A stretch of 64,000 nucleotides of DNA from assembly GCF_031085295.1 (NCBI RefSeq), contig NZ_JAVFWO010000005.1:124001-188000 (forward strand). The letters are read 5' to 3'. The translations under genes and the position numbers were made by a program. Numbering within the stretch: position 1 is the first letter of the stretch; the number at the start of each line of letters is the position of its first letter. A model generated the notes under the pieces. It searched no databases. It was given only the letters and a program-made list of their open reading frames with translations, and had not been told where the DNA came from. Source of the stretch: Microbacterium psychrotolerans. GTDB lineage: Bacteria > Actinomycetota > Actinomycetes > Actinomycetales > Microbacteriaceae. Of this stretch, positions 51,501 through 59,811 are shown piece after piece.

Positions 51501-53287
51501 TAGCGTCGGGTGACGCCGGCCTCGTCCGCCGCGTCGGCGGCAGACTCGGCGTCGGCGTCGGCGTCGGCGTCAGCGCTGGCGGAGGCCGAGGCGTCGGCCG
51601 GCTGCGACTTCACCGTGGCCGTCGCCGTGAGCACGTCCATGCCCTCGGCGACCGAGACGGTCGCGAAGTCGGCCTCGCTGGCCTGCACGCGCTCGCTCGT
51701 CGTCATGCGGGTGAGCGGCTTGTTCGGCAGGAAGATGATGGCGATGAGGCTCACCACCGCCAGCGGCACGGCGATCAGGAACGAGTGGGCGATGGCCTGT
51801 GCGTAGATGTCCTCGACGATCACACGGATCGCCTCGGGCAGTGCCGACACCTGCGGGATGGTGCCCGACTGGAGCTGCTCCGCCACGGCGGCGCCCTTCT
51901 CGCCCAGCGTCATGATGGCCGCGCCGATGTCGTCCTTGCGCTCCGTGAACAGGTTCGTGGCCGAGGTGGCCAGTGCCGCACCCATCACCGAGACGCCGAT
52001 GGTGCCGCCCAGGCTGCGGAAGAACGTGACGCCCGAGCTGGCGACGCCGATCTCACTCGGGTTCGCCGTGTTCTGCACGATGAGCACGAGGTTCTGCATG
52101 GTCATGCCGACGCCCGCGCCGAGCAGGAACATGTAGAGCGAGACGAGGACGAAGTTCGTGTCGTAGTGGATCGTCGACAGCAGGTACGAGCCGGCGATGA
52201 GCAGCACGCCGCCCACGATGAGGTACGGCTTCCAGATGCCGTGACGGGTCACGAGACCGCCGATCACGATCGACGCGAGCAGCAGGCCGCCGATCATCGG
52301 GATGGTCATCAGACCGGCCTCGGTCGGCGTGGCGCCACGGGCCAGCTGCATGTACTGGCTGAGGAAGACCGACGTGCCGAACATCGCGATGCCGATCGAG
52401 ATCGATGCAATGACCGCGAGCGTGAACGTGCGGTTGCGGAACATCGTGAGGGGGATGAGCGGCTCCTTGGAGCGCAGCTCGACGATCACGAACAGCACGG
52501 CCGCCAGCAGCGCGCCGCCGACCATCAGGATGGTCTCGATGCTCCACCAGTCGTAGTCCTTGCCCGCGTTGGTCACCCAGATGAGCACCAGCGAGACTGC
52601 CGTGGAGAGCAGCACGATGCCGAGGTAGTCGATGCGCGCCTTCGTCTTCGGACGCGCCGGCAGGTGCAGCGTGCGCTGCATGATGATGAGCGCGGCGACC
52701 GCGAACGGCAGCGCGATGAAGAAGTTCCAGCGCCAGTCGATCGTGTCGGTGATGAAACCGCCGAGGAGCGGGCCGCCGACGGTCGCGACGGCCATCACGG
52801 CGCCGAACAGGCCCATGTAGCGGCCGCGCTCGCGCGGGCTGATGATGTCGGCCATGATGACCTGGCTGAGCGCGGCGAGACCCCCCGCCCCGATGCCCTG
52901 CACCGCGCGGAAGGCGATGAGCGTGCCCGGGTCCTGCGAGAATCCGGCGGCGGCGGTGGCCAGCACGAAGATCACGATGGCGATCTGGATCAGCAGCTTG
53001 CGGTTGAACAGGTCGGCGAGCTTGCCCCAGATGGGGGTGGAGATCGCCGTGGTCAGGAGGGTCGCCGTGACGACCCAGGTGAACGCGGCCTGGTCGCCGC
53101 CGAGGTCATGGACGATCACGGGCAGCGATGTCGACACGACGGTCGACGCGAGCATCGACACGAACATGCCGAGCAGCAGGCCGGTGAGCGCCTGCAGCAC
53201 CTTGCGGTGGTGGCGCTTCTCGTCGGCGCTCACGCTGCTGGCCGAGCCAGTGGCGACCGACCCGGTCGCGGGGGTGGACGTAGCCAT
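51500..53287 (-). CDS. MFS multidrug exporter, DHA2 family (14 membrane segments)
   Basis: A 595-residue drug/proton antiporter. The N-terminal segment GLLLGMFVSMLASTVVSTSLPVI and the motif A region WGKLADLFNRK (after segment 2) are clear. The ~14 segments include GGPLLGGFITDTIDWRWNFFIALP. C-terminally, after segment 14, there is a polar tail in which DNA repeats of GGCGTC encode an Asp-Ala/Ser-rich stretch (ASASASADADADADAE). It is first in an operon with the MarR gene. Substrate range unknown. Confidence 0.92.
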   Translation of the reverse strand: MATSTPATGSVATGSASSVSADEKRHHRKVLQALTGLLLGMFVSMLASTVVSTSLPVIVHDLGGDQAAFTWVVTATLLTTAISTPIWGKLADLFNRKLLIQIAIVIFVLATAAAGFSQDPGTLIAFRAVQGIGAGGLAALSQVIMADIISPRERGRYMGLFGAVMAVATVGGPLLGGFITDTIDWRWNFFIALPFAVAALIIMQRTLHLPARPKTKARIDYLGIVLLSTAVSLVLIWVTNAGKDYDWWSIETILMVGGALLAAVLFVIVELRSKEPLIPLTMFRNRTFTLAVIASISIGIAMFGTSVFLSQYMQLARGATPTEAGLMTIPMIGGLLLASIVIGGLVTRHGIWKPYLIVGGVLLIAGSYLLSTIHYDTNFVLVSLYMFLLGAGVGMTMQNLVLIVQNTANPSEIGVASSGVTFFRSLGGTIGVSVMGAALATSATNLFTERKDDIGAAIMTLGEKGAAVAEQLQSGTIPQVSALPEAIRVIVEDIYAQAIAHSFLIAVPLAVVSLIAIIFLPNKPLTRMTTSERVQASEADFATVSVAEGMDVLTATATVKSQPADASASASADADADADAESAADAADEAGVTRR

Positions 53288-53344
53288 AGGAGTCCTTCGA
53301 ACAGTGATGGTTGAACAGGCGCGGCGACGGCGACGCGGAAGATG

Positions 53345-53405
53345 GTTGACCAGGGTCAACAGTTGATGTGGGTCAACTATACATCGATGGTTGATGTGCG
53401 TCAAC
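53345..53405 (-). promoter_or_regulatory. exporter promoter with three MarR operators
   Basis: Three sites of GTTGA-N6-TCAAC occur at 53345-53360, 53362-53377 and 53390-53405. On the minus strand, TTGACG (53399-53404) and TATAGT (53376-53381) are separated by 17 nt, a near-consensus sigma-70 promoter. The distal site covers the -35, the middle site the end of the -10, and the proximal site the start of the transcript. This is a strong layout for tight repression. Confidence 0.85.
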
Positions 53406-53463
53406 TATCACGGCGAGTGAAGGCAGAGTGTTCGCTCGGCCGGTCGACAGAGCCGGAAGGGGT

Positions 53464-54150
53464 TCAGGCGGGGCGCGCGGTGCGCTCGGCGGAGCGGATG
53501 ACCCACTCGACGCCGAGTGCGAAGAGCTCGTGGTCCTCGAGCTCCAGCAGCTGCGGCGAGATCTGCGCGATGTGCGGGTGCTTGATCGGATCGACGAGCA
53601 GAGGCCCCTCGAACCAGGGGCTGGGTCCCGATGGCGCGGTGGTGCCGCGCTCGGTCCGCGCCCGGGCGACGCCGGCGGCGGATGACAGGATGTGCGTCGC
53701 CATCAGCGCATAGTGCTGCACGAGGTCCTCGCCCGTCAGACCCGCCCGCGAGAAGGCGTCCAGCATGAACTCGATCGCGTCGAGCTCGCCCGGGCCATGC
53801 GTGGTGAGCACGATGGCCTCCTGGCCGATCGCGGGGTAGCGGGAGAGCTCGCTGAGCGTCGCGGACGCCAACTGGCGCAGCCGCTCCTGCCAGTCCTCGG
53901 GCGGCGCGGTCACGGCGGCGAGGCTGCGCACCGTGAGCTCGTCGAGCAGGGCGCCCATGAGGTCTTCCTTGCTGCGGAAGTGACGGTAGACGGCGGTCGG
54001 GTCGGCGCCGAGCTTGGCGCCCAGCTCTCGGATCGACAAGGACGCCGAGCCCGTCGTCTCGGCGAGCTCCAGGCCGGCCGCGATGATCGTCGCCCGATCC
54101 AGCCGTCTCCCGCCAGGCTTCTCGGACGTCGCTCCGCTGCGTGCCGCCAT
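53464..54150 (-). CDS. TetR family regulator (TetR_C-type ligand domain)
   Basis: A 228-residue TetR protein. The helix-turn-helix is LDRATIIAAGLELAETTGSASLSIRELGAKLGADPTAVYRHFRSKEDLM (in parts SIRELGAKLGADPTAVYRHF). The C-terminal domain has SRYPAIGQEAIVLTTHGPGE, similar to TetR_C_1 repressors. It is divergent from the amidohydrolase operon, with GTCAACA-N1-TGTTGAC at 54241-54255 between them. It may therefore control that operon rather than the exporter next to its 3' end; both genes are on its flanks. Confidence 0.88.
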   Translation of the reverse strand: MAARSGATSEKPGGRRLDRATIIAAGLELAETTGSASLSIRELGAKLGADPTAVYRHFRSKEDLMGALLDELTVRSLAAVTAPPEDWQERLRQLASATLSELSRYPAIGQEAIVLTTHGPGELDAIEFMLDAFSRAGLTGEDLVQHYALMATHILSSAAGVARARTERGTTAPSGPSPWFEGPLLVDPIKHPHIAQISPQLLELEDHELFALGVEWVIRSAERTARPA

Positions 54151-54240
54151 GATCCCCGCTTCCGCCCTCGCCGTCCATCGTGCCACGGAGCCGCTGCGCG
54201 GCGCCGCGCAGCCGAGCATACCGGCCTTGTCATCGAATCC

Positions 54241-54280
54241 GTCAACAGTGTTGACATCACCGATGACGGGCGTCTATCGT
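54241..54280 (+). promoter_or_regulatory. amidohydrolase operon promoter with TetR-type operator
   Basis: GTCAACAGTGTTGAC (54241-54255) is a 15-nt palindrome with a one-base centre. It overlaps a perfect -35 TTGACA (54251-54256), followed after 18 nt by a -10 TATCGT (54275-54280). A bound repressor would block the promoter. The divergent TetR gene is the candidate. Confidence 0.7.
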
Positions 54281-54314
54281 CAAGCAACCCGCTCGATGAC
54301 GAAGGAGAGGTCTC

Positions 54315-56150
54315 GTGGCCGCTGCCGTTCCCGACGACGCACAGACGCCGTTCGCAGACACCGTGTTCACCGGAGGCGCGCTGTTCAGCTCCGACCTCGT
54401 GATGGCGGGCAGTCGTGAGGCGCTGACAGGTCTTGCCGTCGCAGTGCGCGGCGGCCGCATCGCCGCGGTGTGCGGCGAGCAGGCGGCATCCGCCCTGATC
54501 GGTCCTGACACCGAGGTCGTCGACCTCGCCGGCGCACTGCTCGCGCCGGGCTTCCAGGACGCGCACATCCACCCGATGTCGGGAGGCGTCGAACTGCTGC
54601 AGTGCAACCTCACCGGCTCCGAGAACGCCGCGGACGCCCTCGCGACGATCGCCCGCTACGCCGCGGAGAATCCCGATGCGGAATGGATCGTGGGCGGCGG
54701 CTGGTCGATGGATCACTTTCCGGGCGGCGCACCGCTGCGGGGTGCGCTCGACGCCATCGTGCCCGACCGCCCCGTGCTGCTCGCCAGCCGCGACCACCAT
54801 TCGTCGTGGGCCAACACCGCGGCCATCCGCCTCGCCGGAGCGGATGCCGCGACCGCCGACCCCGCCGACGGGCGAATCGAGCGCGAGGCGGACGGGTTCC
54901 CGGCCGGCACCTTCCACGAGGGAGCGTCGGACCTCTTCGCGACCGTGCGGCCCAGGGTCTCGGAGGACCTCGCATACGCCGGACTGCTGCGTGCGCAGCG
55001 TGACCTGCTCGCGCAGGGCATCACCGGATGGCAGGACGCGCTCGTCGGCAACTTCCCCGGTATCGCCGGCGGACTCGCGTCGTACCGCCGCGCACTCGCC
55101 GAGGGCACCCTCAAGGCGCATGTCGTGGGGGCGCAGTGGTGGGAGCGGGCCGACGGCATCGAGCAGCTCGACGACATGATCCGCCTGCGCGACGAGATCG
55201 CGGAGCTCGGCCGCGGGCTCCGGTTCTCGCTCACCTCCATCAAGTTCATGGTGGACGGCGTCGCCGAGAATCACACGGCGGCCATGCTGGAGCCGTATCG
55301 CGACGCTCACGGGCACGACACCGACAATCGCGGGCTGTCGTTCATCCCCGCCGAGAAGCTCACCGAGTACGCCATCGCGGCTGACGCCGCCGGCTTCCAG
55401 CTGCACTTCCACGCCCTCGGCGACCGCGCCGTTCGCGAGGCGCTCGATGCGGTCGAGGCGGCGGCCGCAGCCAACGGCGACACCGACGGGCGCCACCACC
55501 TCGCCCACATCCAGGTCATCGACGAGGCCGATGTCCCGCGCTTCGCAGCTGTCGGGGCGGTGGCGAACATGCAGCCGCTGTGGGCGTGCCACGAAGACCA
55601 GATGGACGAACTGACTCTGCCGTTCCTCGCCGAGTCGGCGGCTTCCCGTCAGTACCCGTTCGGTGATCTGCAGCGCGCCGGCGCGCGCCTCGCCGGCGGC
55701 AGCGACTGGCCCGTCTCCAGTGCCGATCCGCTGGCCGGTGTGCACATCGCCGTCAATCGGGTCGCTCCGCTGTCGGATGCCGAGCCGCTGGGCGGCGAGC
55801 ACCAGCGGCTGGATCTCGCCACCGCGCTCGCCGCGTACACGTCGGGAACGGCCTACGTGAATCACCGCGACCACGACACCGGCTACCTGCGCGCCGGCTA
55901 CCTGGCGAACCTGGTCGTCGTCGACCCCGACCCGTTCGCGGTCCCTGCCGAGGAGCTCTACGCGTGCCAGGTCGCCTCGACCTGGATCGACGGCGAGCGG
56001 GTCTACGCCCGCGAGGACGCGCCGAGTGTCGTCACCACCCCCTCGCCGACCGCTCCAGCGTCGGAGGGCTCCGACCTCCGCCGGCCCGCCGCCGCAGCGC
56101 CCGTCGCCGGGCCGCCCGTCGCCGGGGCCCGCGTGCCGAGCCGCGGCTGA
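54315..56150 (+). CDS. amidohydrolase family 3 (YtcJ-like) metal-dependent hydrolase
   Basis: A 611-residue cytoplasmic amidohydrolase. The first metal motif is APGFQDAHIHP (about 76-86). Later parts are SIKFMVDGVAENHTA, LHFHALGDRAVREALDAVE, HHLAHIQVIDEAD and the C-terminal LAGGSDWPVSSADPLAGVHIAVNR with ALAAYTSGTAYV. The GTG follows GAAGGAG. It is the first gene of an operon with a peptide/nickel-type ABC importer, so it may cleave an imported amide. The last ~45 residues are Pro/Ala-rich with AP-VAG repeats, not seen in the core family. Confidence 0.85.
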   Translation: MAAAVPDDAQTPFADTVFTGGALFSSDLVMAGSREALTGLAVAVRGGRIAAVCGEQAASALIGPDTEVVDLAGALLAPGFQDAHIHPMSGGVELLQCNLTGSENAADALATIARYAAENPDAEWIVGGGWSMDHFPGGAPLRGALDAIVPDRPVLLASRDHHSSWANTAAIRLAGADAATADPADGRIEREADGFPAGTFHEGASDLFATVRPRVSEDLAYAGLLRAQRDLLAQGITGWQDALVGNFPGIAGGLASYRRALAEGTLKAHVVGAQWWERADGIEQLDDMIRLRDEIAELGRGLRFSLTSIKFMVDGVAENHTAAMLEPYRDAHGHDTDNRGLSFIPAEKLTEYAIAADAAGFQLHFHALGDRAVREALDAVEAAAAANGDTDGRHHLAHIQVIDEADVPRFAAVGAVANMQPLWACHEDQMDELTLPFLAESAASRQYPFGDLQRAGARLAGGSDWPVSSADPLAGVHIAVNRVAPLSDAEPLGGEHQRLDLATALAAYTSGTAYVNHRDHDTGYLRAGYLANLVVVDPDPFAVPAEELYACQVASTWIDGERVYAREDAPSVVTTPSPTAPASEGSDLRRPAAAAPVAGPPVAGARVPSRG

Positions 56151-56214
56151 CGTGGCGAGCGCCCCACCGAAACCCTTCTCCACCCGACACCGCCGTCTGA
56201 ACCCCAGGAGCACC

Positions 56215-57879
56215 ATGATCCCCACTCGACGAACCGCCCGTCGATCCTCCGTCCACCGACTCGGCGCTCTCGGAGCAACCGGTCTCGTCGGCGTGCTCGT
56301 CCTGTCGGGGTGCACCCCGGGCGAGGCCGGGCCCGATGCGACCGCAGCGCCCGACTGGGAGCTCACGGCTCAGACGGCAGAGCCGTCCGGCGACATCGAC
56401 TCGTTCACGTGGGTGAGCTATTCCGAGCCCTATTCGCTCGACTATGCGTACGCCTTCGACTACGCCGACAACCAGGTGCTCTCGAACGTGTGCGAGTCGC
56501 TGCTGCGCCTCAACCCCGACTACACCCTCTCGCCCGGCCTCGCCGAGTCGTTCGAGCACCCGACGCCCGACACCTGGGTGTACACGATCCGCGACGGGGT
56601 CACCTTCCACGACGGCACGCTGCTCACGGCCGCCGACGTCGTGACCTCGATGGGCCGTCACCTCGACCCGGAGGTCGGCTCGTCGTGGTACTCGGTGTAC
56701 CAGAACGTCGCCGGGATCGAGCAGACCGGCGAGCGCCAGGTCACTGTCACGATGACGCGACCCGACTCGCAGTTCAACCTCGCGATGGGCGGCTCGGCAG
56801 GAGTCGTCGAGTCGGCCGCGACGCTGGCTGAGAAGGGCGCGGACTACGGCAACTCCACCGGCCTGGTGAACTGCACCGGGCCGTTCGCGCTGACGGCCTG
56901 GACGTCGGGCGAGTCGGTGACGCTGACGCGGTACGACGACTACTGGGACGAGTCGCTGCGCGCCCGGTCCGGCGAGGTCGAGATCCTCTTCATGACCGAT
57001 CCCAACGCCCGCGTCAACGCTCTGAAGTCCGGTGAGGTGGACGGCGGCTGGATGATCCCGCCCGACGCGATCGCGCAGCTGCGGGGCTCCGGCAGAGGCG
57101 AGGTCTACTTCGGCCTCAACACCGCGGTCGGCAGCCTGATCGTGAGCGATCTCGAGGGCCCGCTCGGCGACGAGCGGGTGCGCGAGGCGCTGCTCATGGC
57201 GATGGACCGGCAGGGGATCCTGGATGCCGCAGCCCAGGGCTACGGCGAGGTCACCAACGCACTCACCACCGAGTCGGTGTGGGTGGGCGCCAGCGAAGCG
57301 GCGCTGGACGAGGCGTTCGACGGGCTCGCGGAGTATCCGTACGACCTCGAGGGGGCGAAGAAACTGATCGACGACGCGGGTGCGGCGGGCGAGGAGATCG
57401 TCATCGCAACGGCACCGCTCGGCAACGACTTCGCCGTGATCTCGCAGGGCGCGGCGGCCGCCGCGCAGGCGATCGGGCTGAAGGCGACGATCCAGACCGT
57501 CAGCCCGAGCGCGTACACCGCCCTGTTCTCCGACCCGACCGCGCGTGACGGCGTCGATCTCTTCTACACCTCGTGGTACCTGTCGAGCCCCGATCCGCTC
57601 GAGATGTACGGCGTGCTGCGCACCGGCGAGTTCAGCAACTACGGCGGCTGGAGCGATCCCGACTTCGACGCCCTGGTCGAGGAGGCGGTGGCGATCGACG
57701 ACCCGGCGCAGCGCAGCGAGGTCACGGCTCAGGCGCAGCGCATCGCCAACGCGCAGCTGCCCTGGCTGCCGCTGTTCGAGGGACCGATGACGGTGTTCCT
57801 GGGCGAGCGCGTGACGGGCGTCGCGCCGTCGGTGGCGTTCCTGTACTACCCGTGGGCGGCGACCATTGGCTCGCGGTGA
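56215..57879 (+). CDS. family 5 extracellular solute-binding lipoprotein (DppA/OppA type)
   Basis: A 554-residue lipoprotein with lipobox VLSGC (Cys33). Typical family features are LNPDYTLSPGLAESFEHPTPDTWVYTIRDGVTFHDGTLLTAADVV (in parts GLAESFEHPTPDTWVYTIRD, FHDGTLLTAADV) and DERVREALLMAMDRQGILDAA. CCAGGAG lies 5 nt upstream of the ATG. It captures a peptide or similar ligand for the permeases. An aligned start further upstream exists in the frame but would lose the signal peptide. Confidence 0.9.
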   Translation: MIPTRRTARRSSVHRLGALGATGLVGVLVLSGCTPGEAGPDATAAPDWELTAQTAEPSGDIDSFTWVSYSEPYSLDYAYAFDYADNQVLSNVCESLLRLNPDYTLSPGLAESFEHPTPDTWVYTIRDGVTFHDGTLLTAADVVTSMGRHLDPEVGSSWYSVYQNVAGIEQTGERQVTVTMTRPDSQFNLAMGGSAGVVESAATLAEKGADYGNSTGLVNCTGPFALTAWTSGESVTLTRYDDYWDESLRARSGEVEILFMTDPNARVNALKSGEVDGGWMIPPDAIAQLRGSGRGEVYFGLNTAVGSLIVSDLEGPLGDERVREALLMAMDRQGILDAAAQGYGEVTNALTTESVWVGASEAALDEAFDGLAEYPYDLEGAKKLIDDAGAAGEEIVIATAPLGNDFAVISQGAAAAAQAIGLKATIQTVSPSAYTALFSDPTARDGVDLFYTSWYLSSPDPLEMYGVLRTGEFSNYGGWSDPDFDALVEEAVAIDDPAQRSEVTAQAQRIANAQLPWLPLFEGPMTVFLGERVTGVAPSVAFLYYPWAATIGSR

Positions 57880-57945
57880 GCTGAGCGGGCATCCGGCGCG
57901 GAGTGCCAGGCCCCGTCCGGCCGCGTTCGCACAGGAGGTCGCCCC

Positions 57946-58902
57946 GTGACCGCCGTCCGCCGGATCGCCGGCAAGCTCGGCGGTCTGCTGCTCACGCTGT
58001 TCCTGGCATCCGTCCTCGTCTTCTTCTCGCGATTCCTGGTGCCGGGTGACCCCGTCGCGTTCCTCCTGCGGGGTCGCAAGCCGAGCCCCGAGGCGGTGGC
58101 GCAGATCACCGCGCAGTACGGACTCGACCTGCCGCCGTGGCAGCAGTACCTGACGTGGGTGGCGGGCCTCCTGCACGGCGATCTCGGCCGCTCCCTGCAG
58201 TACCGGCAGGACGTGACGGTCGTGCTCGGCGAGCGCCTGCCGGTCACGCTCGGGCTCGTCGTGATGGCGGGGACGATGATCGCGGTCGTCGGGCTCACCG
58301 CGGGCGCCCTGGCCGCACTCTCGCGCGGGCGCATCGCCGACCGCTCGATCCTCATCGGACTCACCGTGCTGGGTGCCGTGCCCTCGTTCGTCGGCTCGAT
58401 CGTGCTCATCGCGGTGTTCGCGGTGCAGCTCGGCTGGTTCCCGTCGTTCGGGTCGGGGGACGGCTTGTGGGACACGGTGTACCACCTGGTTCTGCCGTCC
58501 ATCGCGCTTGCGATCGTGTTCGTGGTGCTCGTGGGCAAGGTGACCCGCTCGTCGATGATCGACCAGCTCGGCCGCGAGCACGTCGAGGTGGCGATCAGCC
58601 GCGGCATCAGACGCGGCACCGTGGTGCGTCGCCACGTCTTCCGCAACGCCGTCGCACCGATTCTGACGGTGAGCGGGATGCTGGTGGCCGGCCTTCTCGT
58701 GTCGAGCTCCATCGTCGAGGCAGCCTTCGGCCTCGCCGGCATCGGCTCGCTGCTGGTGCAGTCGGTCGACCGCCTCGATTTCCCGGTCGTGCAGGCGATC
58801 GTCCTCCTCGTCGTCACCGCGTTCGTGCTCGTGAACGCCGTGATCGACGTCCTCGAACCCTGGATCGACCCCCGATCCGCTGCTGGAGCCGGTGCCCGAT
58901 GA
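57946..58902 (+). CDS. peptide ABC permease, DppB type
   Basis: A 318-residue permease with six membrane segments. The N-terminal LLLTLFLASVLVFFSRFLVPGDPVAFLLRG and GLDLPPWQQYLTWVAGLLHGDLGRSLQY are the DppB pattern. The EAA-type loop is EHVEVAISRGIRRGTVVRRHVFRNA. An AGGAGG ribosome site precedes the GTG. It pairs with the following DppC-like protein. Confidence 0.92.
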   Translation: MTAVRRIAGKLGGLLLTLFLASVLVFFSRFLVPGDPVAFLLRGRKPSPEAVAQITAQYGLDLPPWQQYLTWVAGLLHGDLGRSLQYRQDVTVVLGERLPVTLGLVVMAGTMIAVVGLTAGALAALSRGRIADRSILIGLTVLGAVPSFVGSIVLIAVFAVQLGWFPSFGSGDGLWDTVYHLVLPSIALAIVFVVLVGKVTRSSMIDQLGREHVEVAISRGIRRGTVVRRHVFRNAVAPILTVSGMLVAGLLVSSSIVEAAFGLAGIGSLLVQSVDRLDFPVVQAIVLLVVTAFVLVNAVIDVLEPWIDPRSAAGAGAR

Positions 58903-58926
58903 CCTCCACGATCCCTTCGCCCGCTG

Positions 58927-59811
58927 ATGCGCCGAGCGCACCGTCCGCGCGCACGAGCCCCGCCACCCTCGCGGTCGGTGTGCTGCGCGCCGCGCAGGCC
59001 GCGCGCCGGCCTCACGCTCGCGATCGCGCTGGCGGTCGTCGCCGCGATGACGCTGGCCGCGATCTTCGCGCCGTTCCTCGCCCCCTACGACCCCGACGCC
59101 GTCGACTTCGCCGCGGTCAACGCCGGGCCGAGCGCCGCGCACTGGCTCGGCACCGACAGCCTGGGGCGCGACACTCTCAGCCGCCTCGTCTACGGGGCGC
59201 GCACGGCGCTGCTCGGCCCACTGCTGGTGGTCATCGCGTCGACCGTGCTCGGCATCCTTCTCGGCCTGCTCGCGGGCTGGCGCGGCGGCTGGATCGATGC
59301 CGCGCTCGGCCGAGTGTTCGACGTGCTCTTCGCCTTCCCGTCACTGCTCATCGCCATCATGGCCGTGGCGCTGTTCGGCAAGGGACTGGTGGCGCCGGTC
59401 ATCGCCATGAGCATCGCCTACGCGCCGTTCGTCGCACGTCTGACGCGGTCGCTCGTCGCGGCCGAGCGGACCCGGCCGTACGTGGCGGCGTATCGCGTGC
59501 AGGGGTTCTCCGGACCCTGGATCGCACTGCGCCGTGTGCTGCCGAATGTCACACCGATCGTCGGCGCCCAGTCGACGCTGAACTTCGGCTACGTCCTGGC
59601 GGAGCTCGCGGCGCTGTCGTTCCTCGGGCTCGGCGTGCAACCGCCGACCGCTGACTGGGGCGCGATGATCAACGAGGCGCAGGCCGGCCTCATCGGGGGA
59701 CACCTCCTCCCGGCGATCGTCCCGGCGGTCGCCGTCGTCGTGGTGGTCGTGGCGGTCAACATCATCGGGGAAGAGGTCTCCGACCGCATCGGAGGGGAGA
59801 TCCCCGCATGA
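58927..59811 (+). CDS. peptide ABC permease, DppC type, with apparent frameshift near the N-terminus
   Basis: From LTLAIALAVVAAMTLAAIFAP (about residue 29) to the C-terminus this is an ordinary DppC permease: APYDPDAVDF, LGTDSLGRDTLSRLVYGARTALL and AERTRPYVAAYRVQGFSGPW are all present. The open frame starts at 58927 without a ribosome site and gives a 30-residue arginine/proline-rich N-terminus. In the other frame, ATG 58899 overlaps the DppB stop (ATGA) and reads MTSTIPSPADAPSAPSARTS then LAVGVLRAAQAARR. Removing one base near 59008-59010 joins it smoothly to GLTLAIALAV. Either the gene is disrupted, or this is a sequencing error; the core is intact. Confidence 0.75.
   Translation: MRRAHRPRARAPPPSRSVCCAPRRPRAGLTLAIALAVVAAMTLAAIFAPFLAPYDPDAVDFAAVNAGPSAAHWLGTDSLGRDTLSRLVYGARTALLGPLLVVIASTVLGILLGLLAGWRGGWIDAALGRVFDVLFAFPSLLIAIMAVALFGKGLVAPVIAMSIAYAPFVARLTRSLVAAERTRPYVAAYRVQGFSGPWIALRRVLPNVTPIVGAQSTLNFGYVLAELAALSFLGLGVQPPTADWGAMINEAQAGLIGGHLLPAIVPAVAVVVVVVAVNIIGEEVSDRIGGEIPA

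Noticed and set aside
51537..51600. GGCGTC repeats as a possible minisatellite or CRISPR-like array
   Set aside because: They are short in-frame codon repeats coding for the Asp/Ala-rich tail of the exporter, with no spacers.
56026..56214. Longer start for the family 5 binding protein
   Set aside because: It would bury the lipoprotein signal peptide and overlap the amidohydrolase gene; AGGAG fits the start at 56215.
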